A DNA stretch of 64,000 bases from Thalassia testudinum (Eukaryota; Streptophyta; Magnoliopsida; Alismatales; Hydrocharitaceae). The notes under the pieces were generated by a model that saw nothing but the letters and a program-made list of their open reading frames with translations, searched no databases and was not told where the DNA came from. The first letter of the stretch is position 1, and each line of letters starts with the position of its first letter. Of this stretch, positions 11,761 to 24,101 are shown in pieces. The stretch is from contig JAZHRO010000003.1 in NCBI GenBank assembly GCA_037157565.1, positions 42,793,001 through 42,857,000 of the forward strand, read 5' to 3'. A program made the translations under genes and the position numbers.

Positions 11761-12149
11761 GTGTCAATTTGGACTTCAGACGACAAATCCGACCACACAG
11801 ATGGGTTTGGATCGACGATCGCAACAAAACAGTATAAAAATCGATCCAATCCAACATCCATGGCACTTTCTGGAAGTCACAGAAGATGAATGGCCAAGAT
11901 GGTGCAACATGGCGCCATCCAAGCTGCCCAATCAGCCCAAGGAACCACCTCTGCCTTTCTCTCCTCAATGAATCGATCAATCTCAGTTGTTGAATCTTAA
12001 TGCAACGGCTGAGATCAATGCCCACTGCTCAACCATCGCACGTCCTCTCATTCTCTCCATCGCACGCATGATCGGATTTGGAACGTTGGATCTTGATCCA
12101 ACGGTCATGAGCATGCGTGCTTTGGTGAGAAATGCGACAAACCACATGC

Positions 12150-12205
12150 ACAATGCAGTGGGCGTGTGTCTCTCCGCGAAGCGTAGGGCACGAGTTTGAA
12201 ACACA
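12150..12205 (+). other. Degraded tRNA-like module in LTR of A
   Basis: Aligns by eye with the D module (CCGCGAAGCG, then AGTTTGAAAC in place of the B-box GTTCGAGCC). The B-box C has become T and the A-box is not recognisable. Read as a decayed form of the module in D. Confidence 0.35.
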
Positions 12206-12509
12206 ATGCGCCGCAAATCAGCCGAGGGCACAGGAGCGGGCTTAATTCAGCAGTCAGATGGCGATCGTGTGGGCAAGAAGCAGTGACGTAGCGCGAGGAG
12301 GTGCTTTGGATCACGTACGCACGCGATGATGCACTTATGCATGCCCCATCGCACGCATGGGTGCGCGGTTAGGCGAAGTTGAAGCGGCGAGGAGCGATTT
12401 GAGCCGTCCGATCTCACGATCGGACGAATGAGATTTTTTTGACGTGGCAAGCGTTGAGCACGCAGAACGGAAGGAGGTGGGCGTGCGAGGCGAAGCTACG
12501 ACGACATGA

Positions 12510-12608
12510 GGTCTTTAGTGACGCTTAAATCTGTCACTAAAGACCCCCTCATTTAATGTTTTAACTATGTAATGACCAAATTGCCCCCAATCCTTGCAAC
12601 TATAAAAG
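12510..12608 (+). promoter_or_regulatory. U3 hairpin and TATA box of A LTR
   Basis: GGTCTTTAGTGAC (12510-12522) and GTCACTAAAGACC (12533-12545) form a perfect 13-bp inverted repeat around a 10-base loop. CTATAAAAGG starts at 12600, 55 bp later. D has the same pair in slightly altered form. Confidence 0.7.
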
Positions 12609-13381
12609 GAGATCCCTACCCTACGAAATTCTGATCCCTTCATTCACCTCTCTCCCTCTCCAAAGCACAAGAGAAGCTTGTCCCACACCTGGGATGCTAC
12701 TTTAGAGCTAAATCCAAGTTTTCTCGCCCCCATTCAAGAAGTGGGTCCCGCGACGATGACGATGTGCTGCCTTGTTCCTGCTTCTTCCTGCTTCATCCTC
12801 CTTATTCTTGCTCTGTCGTTTGTCTTCCAGGGGTCGCTCCGTCTGGTTCGTCGTCCGAGCATTCGTCGAGGAGGATAACATCTCTCTCCCTTCTTTTTAT
12901 TGCTTTCTAGAATAGAATTTCCCGCTTTCTAGCTGTTATCATTTCCCACTTTCTAGTTGTAAAATCAATATTATTATATCAAGCGGTTAAATTTATCTGT
13001 TGATGGATTACTTTGCAAATCGAACTATAACGACGGATTTTCAAAATCCAATTTCGATGACGTAGTATTCCGCTCTCAACAATGGTTGACCTATATCAAT
13101 GTACTTGCGGTAGAAATATGAACTCCAAATACCTTTTATGTAGCCTTCTATCCTGAATTTGTCAGATCTACTCAGTTCTATTTTCGTGATTTTTGTGCGT
13201 TGAGAAATTTGTATTCTTTACCACTTCTACCAAAGCTATCTAACCTTTATCCTTCGTCGATGATTTATCATGTGTTCCATTTCTTCTATCATTCCTTTTG
13301 TCTCCATTTCTCATTCATGTATTTTCTCATGCCATTGTTGAATTGCTGCCTATGATAGGTTCGTAAATCCAGGGAGTTTTG

Positions 13382-13944
13382 ATGGTAGTTCTTGGTGAGG
13401 AATCATCGCAGGTAGGAGGTAGGCCATCAAATCTTTATCAGTACCTTGATTATAATCCTTTTATTTTCTTTCTTAGTGATTGTTTTGTTTATATACTACT
13501 TTATGCTTATATAGTGGACTCGATTAACAGGGTTAACACCGTTATTCTAATTTCTGAATGTGAATCTTCTTCAGAGCTAAAGGTTGGTTCATGCTTCTCC
13601 ACCTATGAGGATCTGCATACTGCATACGTATCTCATGTAGATTCTATGGGGTTTGGCGTTATCAAGAAGAACACATCTTATATGGATGGGTTTATTACTC
13701 GTGGTACTCTTGCTTGTTGCAAAAGTGGTAGTGGTCTTAATAACCCGACTAATATTTTATATCGAAAGAAGTTAACTTGTAAGACTCGTTCATTTTTGTA
13801 GGTTTCAAGATATGAAATATTATGTTTCTCATTTTGTTGATGAGCATGATCACTCCCTACTGGATGCATCCCAGTTGCATTTTCTCTCTTCCAAGTGAAG
13901 AGTTGCACAATCTTACAAGGAGAGGATAGAATTGAATGGCCAAG
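13382..13944 (+). pseudogene. FAR1/MULE transposase gene, part 1: N-terminal FAR1-type domain
   Basis: Translation around 13570-13800 gives LKVGSCFSTYEDLHTAY...GFGVIKKNT...CCKSG, the pattern of the FAR1-type WRKY-GCM1 zinc-binding domain found at the N-terminus of FAR1/FHY3 proteins and related MULE transposases. A stop at 13799-13801 and a frame change precede the domain's end, YYVSHFVDEHDHSLLDASQL, with its H-x-H ligands. Bases 13082-13378 upstream are AT-rich; I see no gene there, though 5' untranslated or intron sequence is possible. The gene is cut at 13944 by element C and resumes at 36180. In the family this domain binds DNA. Confidence 0.75.
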
Positions 13945-14427
13945 TGATTTCATAGCAATCATGCAACCTAAATGACCTGAATTAAGCTAGATTCTAGCAT
14001 AACTTAGGTACAATGCATTCATAGGCATCGTAATTTGCATAATAGCCAATTTATTAGTCATATAGATAATATCGTCATTTTATGTACTAATGAGAGATGA
14101 TTTTAATTGTAGATGATTTGAAGCCATAGATGTCAGATTAAATCGGATAGATCTGATCAGAAAGATGACGGGAGTCCAATGCTTCCGAAATCGTCTCGAT
14201 CAGACAACCAGAGCATCGTGTGCAGTCCATAAAAGAACAAAGATCATAGAGCCAAAGGACAAAGATTCGAGCCTCAGATGAAAGATCCAACCGCACAGAT
14301 GGATTCAGATCAACGATCGCAGTTCAATGGCATAAAAATCAACCGATCGGAGGTCTACATCACCAGATACAAAGAAAAGAAGATGGATGGCCATGTGGCA
14401 CCATCACAGCCGCCCCTCACCGCCGGC
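13945..14427 (+). repeat. 5' LTR of C, first segment
   Basis: Collinear with 34535-35025 of the 3' LTR up to the CCGGC target site of G (14423-14427). Carries the CAGATGGATTCAGATCAACG box shared with the other LTRs. Continues at 27999. Confidence 0.9.
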
Positions 14428-16740
14428 TGGTGTAGACCCGGATAGGTTGTGTTAATATGATGATTTAATCGTTGAAATGCGTATAGTGGTTAACCTAAAT
14501 CGGGCCTAACCATCTTTTTACAAAAAATTTTTAACCTGGCCTACTTGATTTTATCTTGGTCACTTTTAGGCCCAGGGTCGAACTCAGGGAAGCGGGATTA
14601 GAGGTGAATAAGTTTCTACGCCTGCCCTACAACGAATCTCTTCCATTCGCTTATTATGTTTTTGGTGTTTTTCTATTTAAGATTTTTTTTATAATAATTT
14701 TTTGTCCTTGAGGTACACCCTCAAAATTAGGTTCTTGGCTTTGAGCCAAATTAGTGTTCCAAAACTGGTATTGCTATTCGCAAGACTGAGTACCTGCAAG
14801 TCAAGGATTATCTTTTCTCTTTTATATATATATTTTATCTTTTTATTTGCAGAAAAGAGAAATAGAAATAAGATAAATATAGTATATATATATGTATATT
14901 TTATATATGTATATAGGGGTGGGGGTGGAGGTGGAAATGGCATGTAGGACGGTGTCGAGTCGGTCATCGTCTAGGAAGACACAACCAACAGGATGAAGTG
15001 CCACGTGGAGTGTAGGATGGATGGGTGGAAGATGTGTGCGAAGACGCTTTCTGTACGCGTGTATTGGGGAATATCAGCAACTGGTGCAGATATTCCCGCG
15101 ATACGTGTGGTAGGTGATATGAAAAAATATATATATATATGGTTATAATTATATAGGTGTATATGTAGTTAAATATGTATATAAATATATATGTAAATAT
15201 ATGTATAGATAGATGTATGTATATATATGTATATATATCTATATATATATGGTTATAATTATATAGGTGTATATGTAGTTATATATGTATATATATATAT
15301 ATGTATATATACATATACTTAGTTGTATGGGTAATAATATATGTATAGATATATATATATATATATATATATTTATACGTATATAAATATATGTATATAT
15401 ATATATATGTATGTATGTATGTATGTATACTTATATATAATTGTATAGGTACTAATATGGACATATATATATGTATATATATATATATATATAAATATAT
15501 ATAGGTATATATATATATATAAGTGTGTATACGAGCGTGTACAAGTGAGAGTGTGTGTGTGTGTATGTGTGAGGTGAGTGTCTGTGAGAGAGAGGGAGAG
15601 AGAGAGAGAGATCGTCTGCTGGAGGAAGAGGCGCGGTGAGTTAAGTCATCTGGATGCACCGGCCGACGTCTGGTGGTCCACGCGCAGGCGCAGGCGTGTA
15701 GGCGCTCGAAGGCGCACGCGCACGATGGAGGGAGCGGGTGCGGGGAAGGTGTAGCGCAGCGCGCTGCTGAGGTGAATGCGGGCGAAGTAGCGGGCGAGTA
15801 CAGATGCGAGAGCAGGCGTGCGCAGACGGGCTGGCAACGGTTGCGGCACGGAGAGAGAGCATGTGGTCACCGGATAAGTGAGAAACTTTCCGGTCACCGC
15901 ACTGTAGCCACAGTGTTGCGCTCTGTAGCGTGAACAGTTGCTATAGTGCGTGCTCGGCTCGCGCGACCGGGTGCTGGTGGTTCTACGTTTGCAGGCACTG
16001 CAGAGCGAGCCCGTGCATGCGGAAAGAGCTGTGTCGGCTGCTGCAGGGGCGCGCGGTGGCCTACGTGCGAGCGAGAGGTGGCCGGTGCCTTGATATAGCT
16101 GCAGTTGAGCTTCAAAGCTTGACTCTGTGGCAATGGCGGAAATGGTTGGAACGAGAAAATCAGAGCGGTGAACCACCACGCCCACTGGCTCTTTGATGAG
16201 CTGGGCAGTGGTGGGACTCACAGTGGTGGTTGTGCACCACTGTGAGCTACTCCTGCTCGCAGCGTAGCTCCTCAGAAGGAAGAGAGGCTGCGTATGGAGT
16301 GGAGAGGGGAGGAGACAGCCTGGAGAAGGAGCTGTTGTATGTGTTGTGTTGGACTAGGCTCCCGCAAAGAAGATAGCCGTGCCCTTTTTAAAGAGGATGG
16401 AGGCAAGCATAGCCATGCCCTGGGCTATGCGTGGTTGTGCATGCGGCTGACAGGGCAAGCTGCTGCAGAGAATGGCGCGAAGAAGATCAAGCCATGTCCT
16501 ACAGCCGCGGAGGAATTCAAAGCCAAAATGAAATAAAAAATAAAGATGGTGAATTTGCGATGCAGCACTTGAGGTAAACATAAATTTCAAGGCCATTTTA
16601 TTCACTCTCCTCCCCTCTCAAATAAATGCATGCATGCGTTTATTTTTACAAATGCGACTATGGCTACCTAATATACACTGGCAATGCTTGAAAATAGCAC
16701 AAGATGGCACAATTGTAGGTGTATTTTTGGTGTGCAATCA
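14428..16740 (-). repeat. 3' LTR of G (2313 bp)
   Basis: Pairs with 25493-27993. The 188-bp length difference is mostly in the TA-rich satellite. Reverse strand begins TGATTGCACACC, shared in large part with the LTR start of C. Confidence 0.93.
15120..15612. repeat. TA/TATG simple repeat with TG and GA tails in G 3' LTR
   Basis: About 400 bp of ATATATGTATG-type sequence, then (GT)n and (GA)n runs up to 15612. Any reading frame here is low-complexity and not a gene. Confidence 0.9.
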
Positions 16741-16780
16741 TACCCCCATGCCTATCTTTTGCTAGTCCCTAGCAAAATAT
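16741..16780 (-). other. 3' stem-loop and polypurine tract of G
   Basis: On the minus strand TTTTGCTAGGGACTAGCAAA is followed by GGCATGGGGGTA directly before the LTR, as in A-E. Confidence 0.75.
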
Positions 16781-18143
16781 TTTTTTATTGTATTTAGAAA
16801 TGATCTTAAGCTGAAGATTTTCTTTAGAGGCGACATAGGTGTGTTTATTTGTTGGATATTGTGAGAACCAATTGCAGAGAAGACTACCAGTACTTTAAGT
16901 CTTATGTGACATAGACCATCTCTTGACTAACCAGGACTCTTGATATTTAAACCTTAAGTACGATTTCCAGGACTCAGGAGGTTTTTTCCGTACTCAAGAG
17001 CTCAAGAGATTATGGCTTGTGCTTAGTGAAGGATCAAGACTGACTAGATGAACATTAAGACTCAAGCCCAGGGTTTCATGAATTTTTAAGTGCAGGTTGG
17101 TCCCAGTTTCAGCTTGTGTCTTCGGATTAACCCTTAAAAGGATGATGGAAAACTCAACTCCCATTTTATTACATTTGTGGCTCAAAGAAAATAGGGTATT
17201 TGTAACTTGCCCTGAAGAACTTTTGTAGGGAGAAGACTTTACAGACGTTGTGAGGTATACTGACTTATTTGCATCTTTTTTTTTTTTCTGAAACACGTGT
17301 CAGTATATCTCTTACAACTTTATTTGGAGGAGCACACTTTTCTTTTGGTGGGAGAGTTTCTTTTTGGTGGGAAGAGTCTCTCCTAAACACAAGACTAAAG
17401 CTTGGGATAAAAAATCTACCTGCGCGCACAGGTAAGGACTCCACCTTCCCTAATGAACACTAGGGTTGGATCTGATGTTCACCTGGTCTTTCTTGATATG
17501 TGTAGTGTGAACCAAGATTACTTAGGCTCTCGAGTAGAAGCAAACCAACGAATCCTGTACTGGTGTCTCAGGTACAAGAATACATCCTTAGTTAGGAGAG
17601 ATTCCGATCTATCTTGTCAATGCTGAAGTGAATTAAGCCGAGGCTGAGCGAATCAAGCTTCTGTGTCCTGGAAAGTCTTCAAAATAGTGGTTGAATATCC
17701 ATAAACACTTGTATTTTTGTTTCAGCCTTCATATCATTACTAAACACCATTTTTTTTTTTTGAAACATATTTATAGATAGATGGAGACTACATGATACCA
17801 TAAAATACCCAGATCCTATGGATGTCTATCCACCCCCCCATGCCAAATGATGCTATGCCCTCATATGCATGCAGGGTAGGGTAAAGGAAGGACGAAAGAT
17901 CAGGTAATGAGAGCTGTGATGCAGGGTATACAGCAAGGTGGTAGGGTGGGTGGATGGTGGGTGGTGAAGTGAAAAGTGAAGTGAGCGTGATAGTAGCGGA
18001 ATGTTGTTGGGGTGCCTCCCAACGAGCGTTGAATTTAACGTCCCCAGCTGGACTCAGAATGAGGCACGACATTAGTTACCCTCCAGCAGGGCAATAGTTT
18101 CTCCAACGGGGGTAGGTTCATGAGTAAGATAGGGTTTCAAACG
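16781..18143 (-). other. 3' noncoding region of G with internal polypurine motif
   Basis: About 1.4 kb between integrase and the 3' LTR without a convincing gene. At 17823-17865 the minus strand reads TGAGGGCATAGCATCATTT then GGCATGGGGGGGTGGATA, the internal polypurine block shared with the non-autonomous elements. Near 18005-18060 the minus strand carries the post-pol block GACGTTAAATTCAACGCTCG with GGGAGGCACCCC, a landmark I recall from Athila/Tat-type elements. Confidence 0.6.
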
Positions 18144-19840
18144 CTACCCATTGACCGTAAATTTATGCCCATATTTGGGATCTTCAATCTCAACGGCCCC
18201 GTTGGGAAATGGTCTCGAGACCAAAAAAGGACCAGTCCATTTGGACTTCAATTTCCCAGGAAAGAATTTGAGCCTGGCGTTGTAGAGCCAAACTTGCTGA
18301 GATGGCTCAAATTCCTTCCGCCGAATACGGCTGTCGTGAAAAGCCTTAGTGCGTTGCTTGAAAGTTAAAGCAGAATCATAGGCTTCACGACGGAGCTCTT
18401 CCAGGTCCTGGAGTTGGAGTTTCCTTTCTCGACCACACAGGTCTGGGTCGCGGTTACATTGGCGAACCGCCCATAAGCACGGTGCTCCAACTCCATGGGC
18501 AAATGACAAAGCTTCCCGTAAACGATTCTATAAGGAGACATACCAAGGGGAGCCTTGAAGGTGGTCCGATACACCCAAAGTGCGTCAATCAGCTTGTCAA
18601 ACCAATCCTTATGGTCAGGCTGAACCGTTTTCTGGAGAATTTTCTTGATTTGCCGGTTCGACACCTCTGCCTGGCCATTTGTCTGAGGATGATACGGGGA
18701 TGCGATACGATGGTGGACTCCGTATTTCCTCAGAACTGCCCAAAAAGAAGCATGGGTAAAGTGGCTTCCTCCATCCGAGATAATGGCTCGAGGGATCCCA
18801 AAGCACATGAAAATGTGGTCTTTGACACATCAAGTGAATATAATATGGTCAGCATGGCACGTGGGAATAGCCTCAATCCATTTTGAAACATAGTCAACAG
18901 CCACAAGAATGAATTCGAAGATGTTGGAAGGAGGAAAGGGACCCATGAAATCAATTCCCCAAATGTTGAAGATTTTCGCAGCTAGGATGGGTTGTAAGGG
19001 CATTATGTCACGACATGACGTTGACCCTAACGAATGGCACCTAGTGAAATGTTTGGCATACTTGTGTGCATCCTGGTGAAGGGAGGGCCAAAAGAAACTG
19101 CACTGCAACAACTTGGCTGCAGTTTTCCTCCCAGAGAAATGGCCTCCGTAGGCCTGATCATGGCAGAAGGATAGCACACTGGGGAATTCGCTGTCAGGAA
19201 TACAGCGATGGATGATTTGATCAGCATCTATTCGAAAAAGAAGTAGATTATCCCAGAAATAATACTTTGCTTCTGCCATGAGGCACTCGCATTGGTTTTT
19301 AGGCCAGCCACGTGGAAGGGATCCAGAAGCAAGGTAATTGGCAATGTCGGCATACCAAGGTCCACCTGCCACATTAATTGCCAATAGGTGCTCATCAGGA
19401 AAAATCTCATTAATCGGCAGAGTAAGTCCAATATGGTTAGGGTCCAGTCTGGAAAGATGATCAGCCACAACATTCTGGGCTTCAGCCTTATCGCGGATTT
19501 CAATGTCAAACTCTTGGAGTAGAAGGATCCAACGAATCAGTCTAGGCTTGGCATCCTTCTTATGCATGAGATGGCGAATGGCCGCGTGATCAGTGAAAAT
19601 AACATGTGAGCCCAGAAGGTAAGAGCGGAATTTCTCCAGCCCAAAGATGACCACTAGTAGTTCTTTCCCAGTGGTAGTGTAATTACGCTGGGCCTTGTCC
19701 AACGTCTTACTGGCATAGTACACCACGAAGGGGTGTCTATCACGTCTTTGTCCCAGGATGGCTCCGACTGCAAGGCTGGAAGCATCACACATGAGTTCAA
19801 AGTTGAGGGACCAATCAGGTGGCTGGAGGATAGGGGCCTT
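18144..19840 (-). pseudogene. Athila RNase H and integrase, broken
   Basis: RNase H begins with [14 protein letters not shown] and continues through [20 protein letters not shown] and [10 protein letters not shown] to [10 protein letters not shown]. The integrase zinc-binding part has H...CHDQAYGGH and a degraded FTRCHSLGS. The catalytic core shows the first Asp in [10 protein letters not shown], the second in IISDGGSHF and the Glu in HPQTNGQAEVSNRQIK. A stop near 18829 splits the core, and a frame change near 18500 precedes the C-terminal part (VWLYNARLKFFPGKLKSKW, then GPFLV), which matches the usual integrase tail. Relative to RT the frame has shifted near 19840. RNase H degrades template RNA; integrase inserts the cDNA. 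Confidence 0.92.
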
Positions 19841-21410
19841 GAGTTCAAAGCTGCGTGAATGCTTGTATGCAGTCGGGGCCCATATCGAAGGGTACGTTGG
19901 TCGATAGGAGATGAGTTAAAGGTCGAGAAATCTTGGAGAAATCTTTGATGAATCTCCTATAGAAACCGACATGTCCCAGGAAGGAGCGGATTTGTTTGAC
20001 AGAGGCAGGCATAGGTAAATCAGCAATTACATAAAGCTTAGCTCTGTCAACCTCGATACCCCTGTCGGAGATGATATGCCTGAGAACAATTCCCTCGTGT
20101 ACCATAAAATGACTTTTTTCCCAAGAAAGCACGAGGTTTACATCAATACATCTCCTAAGGATACGGGTCAGGTTGGCAAGAAAGTCATCGAAAGATGGTC
20201 CAAAGACCAAAAAGTCATCCATGAAGACCTCGAGAAAGTCACCCACCATGTCATGAAATATTGCCAGCATACATCTCTGGAAAGTTGCTGGCACGTTACA
20301 AAGTCCGAACGGCATCCTTCTAAATGTAAAGGTGCCGAAAGGGTAGGTAAAGGTGGTTTTCTCTTGGTCTCGGGGGTCAATTGCCACCTGGTTATATCCT
20401 GAGAATCCATCCAGGAAACAGAAAAATTTATTTCCCGTTAACCGCTCCAAGATTTGGTCAATGAAAGGTAGTAGAAAGTGATCTTTCTTAGTTGCAGCAT
20501 TGAGTTTCCTATAATCTACACACACTCTCCAAGATGTGGGAGTGCGTGTAGGGATGGATTCGCCCCTGTCATTGACACGGATGGTGAGTCCCGCCTTTTT
20601 GGGCACAACATGAATTGGACTCACCTAGGGGCTATCGCTGATCGGGTAGATTATACTCGCATCCAGCCACTTAATAATTTCCTTTTTAATGGCCTCCCGC
20701 ATGTTAGGGTTGAGACGTCGCTGCATCTCGCGGGAAGGTCGAGCCTCCTCCTCCGTATATATACGGTGAGTGCAGTAAGAGGGGCTAATGCCGGTCAAAT
20801 CTGATAAAGACCATCCAATGGCTGCCTTGTGTTCCATAAGGACCTTCGTTAGTTTGCACTCTTTCTCCCTGGTCAATTTTGAACTGATGATTATGGGGAG
20901 CATTTCATTTGGTCCCAAGAAAACATACTTAAGTGTACTAGGCAGCTCTTTCAGCTCGAGAGTGGATGGTGAAAGATCTGGCATTTTTTGGGACGAGAGT
21001 GTCCCAGGCGGATAGGAAAACAAGTCAGGAGGAAGAAGTTGGCCCTCAGATTGGCCAAGAAGAGGGGCTTCTTGGATAGATCGATCCAAAAAGGAATAGC
21101 CCCAGTGAGTAGTATATGGGCTCAAGGTCCCAGTGTGGAGTTGCAACTCCACCTGATTTGGTGGGAAAGAAAGGGCAATCCGGTCTTCAAGAGTGTGGAC
21201 TGGAGGTGAGTAGCCCAGATATGACTCAGACCACGAGGTATGGGAAGTGGAGAAAACCTCATCAGAAGTCTGGTCAGGAGAAGGTACGGGAATAGGGAGG
21301 GATGGGGGAATGTCACAATATGTGTCGGTCAGGCAATCGTCAGTGTTTACAGGTAATCCGTAGTAGTCAGAATAGGTTCCAATTAGTCCGATACATGCAT
21401 TGACGGCCAT
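19841..21410 (-). pseudogene. Athila reverse transcriptase, broken
   Basis: RT motifs in order: SPIHVVPKKAG, CVDYRKLNAATKKDHF, FCFLDGFSGYNQVAI, TFRRMPFGLCNVPATFQRCM, EVFMDDFLVFG (catalytic Asp pair present, first residue Phe), then the thumb and connection (FLGHVGFYRRFIKDFSKISR). A stop at about 20625 separates this from the upstream linker with REKECKLTKVLMEHKAAIGW, which precedes RT in this family. In the family the product copies element RNA into DNA. RT is in the same frame as gag and protease, indicating an original single gag-pol frame. Confidence 0.93.
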
Positions 21411-21494
21411 GTCCTCGTCAGACGTGTCATCCTCGATGCAATCGCAATCAAAGTTCTTGGCTGCCTTGAAGATGTTAAGCTTGAGCTTCTTAGA

Positions 21495-22430
21495 TCAAAC
21501 ATCAATCTCAATACAGCCTAACTCGCAGTCGATATGGGCGCGGGCTGTGGCCAAGAAAGGTCTACCAAGGATGATCGGACAATCAGAAAGTGAGCTAGGA
21601 ATTTCCATATCTAAAATAAGAAAGTAAACAGGAAAACAAAGACTGTTGACCCTAACCACCACGTCTTCCACCACACCCTTCGGAAGTTTGACAGAACGAT
21701 CTGCCAACTGTAACGTTACAGGGGTGGGTTTCAGATTTCCCAAGGAAAATTTTTCGAGCATGATGGTTGGTATAAGATTGATGGAAGATCCTAGATCAAG
21801 AAGGGCACGGTTAAAATTGCAGCCTTGGATGCTACAGGAAATAAGCGGTGTGCCCAGATCTTTCTGCTTCGGTGGTAGGTTTGACAGTATGGCACAACTC
21901 ACATGAGGCGAGAGAACCATTGGATTCTTAGTTTTCTTTGACTGTCACCTGGGTGTTGTGTAGTCTTTGAAAAATCGGGCGACAGTAGGTATGTGGTCAA
22001 TAGCCTCGAGCAGGGGTACCTTGATTTCAACATCCCTGAACAAATTACGCAGGTTATCAAAGGCCTGTGTATCCTTCTTCTTGCCTTTTGGCTCCCTCAG
22101 TAGAGCCTCAGGAAATGGGACTGATTCTGGCACCAATTTGGGTGTATCGTCCTCTTGCGAATGCGGTGCGCATCCCGAATGAGAGGGTGATGAAGAAGAC
22201 AGACCAGGATCAAGTCGAGGCGGATCTATAATCTGCTTGCCGCTCCTCGTAGTGATCGCATTGGACGATGCGGGTCCAGTGGGATCATACGGTGGAGGAG
22301 GGTTCGCAATAGGGACATAAGAGTGAGGTGCTGCAGCGGGATTAGCCTGAAATCTCGGTGGAATTCTCGGAGCTTGCAGAATCTGATGAACCTGCCCCTG
22401 AGAAGGTCATACCTGTGGTTAAGGATCACG
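21495..22430 (-). pseudogene. Athila aspartic protease region, broken
   Basis: LLDLGSSINLIP holds the retropepsin-like catalytic motif (DLG here, normally DSG or DTG, as is usual in this lineage), followed by QLADRSVKLPKGVVEDVVV and CPIILGRPFLATARAHID, the flap and C-terminal ILG motif. The upstream part has PFPEALLREPKGKKKDTQAF and EAIDHIPTVARFFKDY, the usual gag-protease linker. Stops occur at about 21945 and 21495. Confidence 0.88.
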
Positions 22431-24101
22431 GGGTACGAAATTTCGTGGGTTGGGAATAGGTTGGGCTGGAAGAGTGCCCTGAGATCGAGTCACCATGCGT
22501 GGTTGACTGATCTCAGCATTCTGCTGCGCCAATTGGTGTTGAAGAGAGGTCATGTTCTCTTCATAGCGCTTTGACATTTCCATCATCATTCACATCAATT
22601 TATCAAGAGGACTTGATGTGTGTTCGGTTTGCAGTACGCAAGGACCTGATGGTGGATTCACCATAGGATTAGACTGGGCCCTTGGGATGATGGGTGCGGA
22701 CGGTCGCATTGGTCCACCCGCGGGGTTTTGGCGCTGCGGGTTGTTGGACGATGCGAAGTTCGGATGATTTTGCCACCCTGGGTTATAAGTGGCAGAGAAC
22801 GGGTTGTTCCCCATGGCGTAAGCGTCTTCTATGACAGAAGACGCTTCTGCATGTAAATACGCATCCGAGCACACGGAGGCTTGGTCCTCCGTGTCAAAAT
22901 ACTGGCTTGCAGAAGCCAGATCCACATGACTTACCGAATCGCTCGGCGCGACACTCGGTAAGGAAGGTCTTACGGGGTTTCTAGGGATAAGCCTGGTGTT
23001 GGAAGAATTGGGATTGTGACGAAGTGATGAGGTGGGGGTGTTTGCCATAGAACGGGTGGGGTTGGCTAGAAGCTCGTTCAGCTTCTTGTGCACGATGGAG
23101 ACTTTATCCAATTTCTGTGCGATAAGGCTGAGATCTGTGGATGAATGGGAGGGTCCCGTGTCAACTTCGTGGACATTACGGGGCAGGTTGGTACGATTAA
23201 AGGTGACAATGGAGGCATTATTCATTGAGTTTTCGTTCATATTTTCAAATAATTCAAATGCTCCATTCTCGTCTTTATTCATGAAATTCCCTCTGCAGGA
23301 AGTGTCTGCAATCTGCTTCAAAGTCTCATTTAGCCCATAATAGAAAATCTGGGCTATATGCCACTTAGGCAGACCGTGGTGCGGACACTTCCTGAGGAGG
23401 TCATTATATCTCTCCCATGCCTCATGAAACTGTTCGCCGTTTTGTTGCGTAAATGAAGTGATAGCATAGCGAAGCGCATTGGTTCTCCCGATTGGGAAGA
23501 ACTTCTTGAGAAATGCTGTTCGCATCTCTTCCCAAGAGTGGATGGTTCTCCCAAGGGTGCGTAACCACTACGATGCTTTATCCCGCAATGAAAACGGGAA
23601 CATTTTCATGAGGACTATAGGTAACCCGATATTTCTTGGTTTAACAGTTTCAGCCAATCGGGTTAGGTCTTCCAAGTGAAGAAAAGGATCTCCACTTGCA
23701 AGACCATGGAAGTGAAAATTTATCAGGACAATTAAGTTAGGTTTCAATTCAAAGTCATCCCTGCCCATGGGGACCCGAATTTGTCCTATGGTCTCTGTAG
23801 TAGTGGGATTCTAACAGGAGCTAAGAGACCTAGGCTCCTCCCATTCGGGAGGGTTCTGCATTTCCTTTAATGTTTCCCTAATGGCTTCAATTTGTTCATT
23901 ATACATTTCCATTTTAGCTTGGAGGCGGGTTATGGGATCCAAGGCTCCACCACCTGGTGGGTTTTGAGGGTGGTTTCCTCCCTCGGGATTTGGGGGTGGG
24001 CGTGCAGCCATGTTTGTGGAGGAGGAGGATGATTCGGCTTCTTTTCTAAATTTATCAGACAATTCACACAGTTCAGGGTTTTGTGACCTCCTCCCAAACA
24101 T
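22431..24101 (-). pseudogene. Athila gag, broken
   Basis: The frame begins MFGRRSQNPELCELSDKF at 24101. The core follows with INFHFHGLASGDPFLHLEDL, MFPFSLRDKAS and then, after a stop at about 23568, AFLKKFFPIGRTNALRYAI, WERYNDLLRKCPHHGLP and IFYYGL, the standard plant Ty3/gypsy gag block. Further stops lie at about 23811, 22590 and 22420. I see no CCHC zinc knuckle in the readable part. In the family gag forms the particle that packages element RNA. Confidence 0.9.

Larger units (their letters stand above)
1..13081 (+). mobile_element. Element A: non-autonomous Athila-like LTR retrotransposon, 5' part outside the window
   Basis: Only the 3' part is present: the end of a decayed protein frame (1-609), about 1.3 kb of 3' noncoding sequence, a 3' polypurine tract (to 1952) and a 3' LTR beginning TGATGTGCAT. 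The LTR stops at 2271 and resumes at 11766 because element B is inserted in it; the GTGTC at 2267-2271 is repeated at 11761-11765. The LTR matches that of element D along its length, including the TATA region and the terminal AACA. The outer target duplication cannot be tested because the 5' LTR lies outside the window. After its end (13081) the sequence changes to FAR1/MULE-gene DNA, so A probably sits in or just upstream of that gene. Confidence 0.85.
11766..13081 (+). repeat. 3' LTR of A, second segment
   Basis: Continues the A LTR after the B insertion and is collinear with the D LTR: GATCGACGATCGCA box, hairpins, TATA box, CACACCTGGGATGCT and the end CTCAACA. It ends at 13081. With 1953-2271 the LTR totals about 1.64 kb. 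Confidence 0.85.

Noticed and set aside
15279..15659. Long minus-strand frame over the TA-rich satellite (also 26462-26954)
   Set aside because: Translation is an Ile/Tyr/Thr repeat produced by ATATAC-type simple sequence; not a gene.
15646..16221. 191-codon minus frame (and 27178-27858) in the G LTRs
   Set aside because: The two LTR copies do not keep the same frame and start, and the sequence is LTR U3/R; no known domain.
16781..18143. Env-like gene of Athila in G
   Set aside because: No extended frame on the minus strand between integrase and the 3' LTR.
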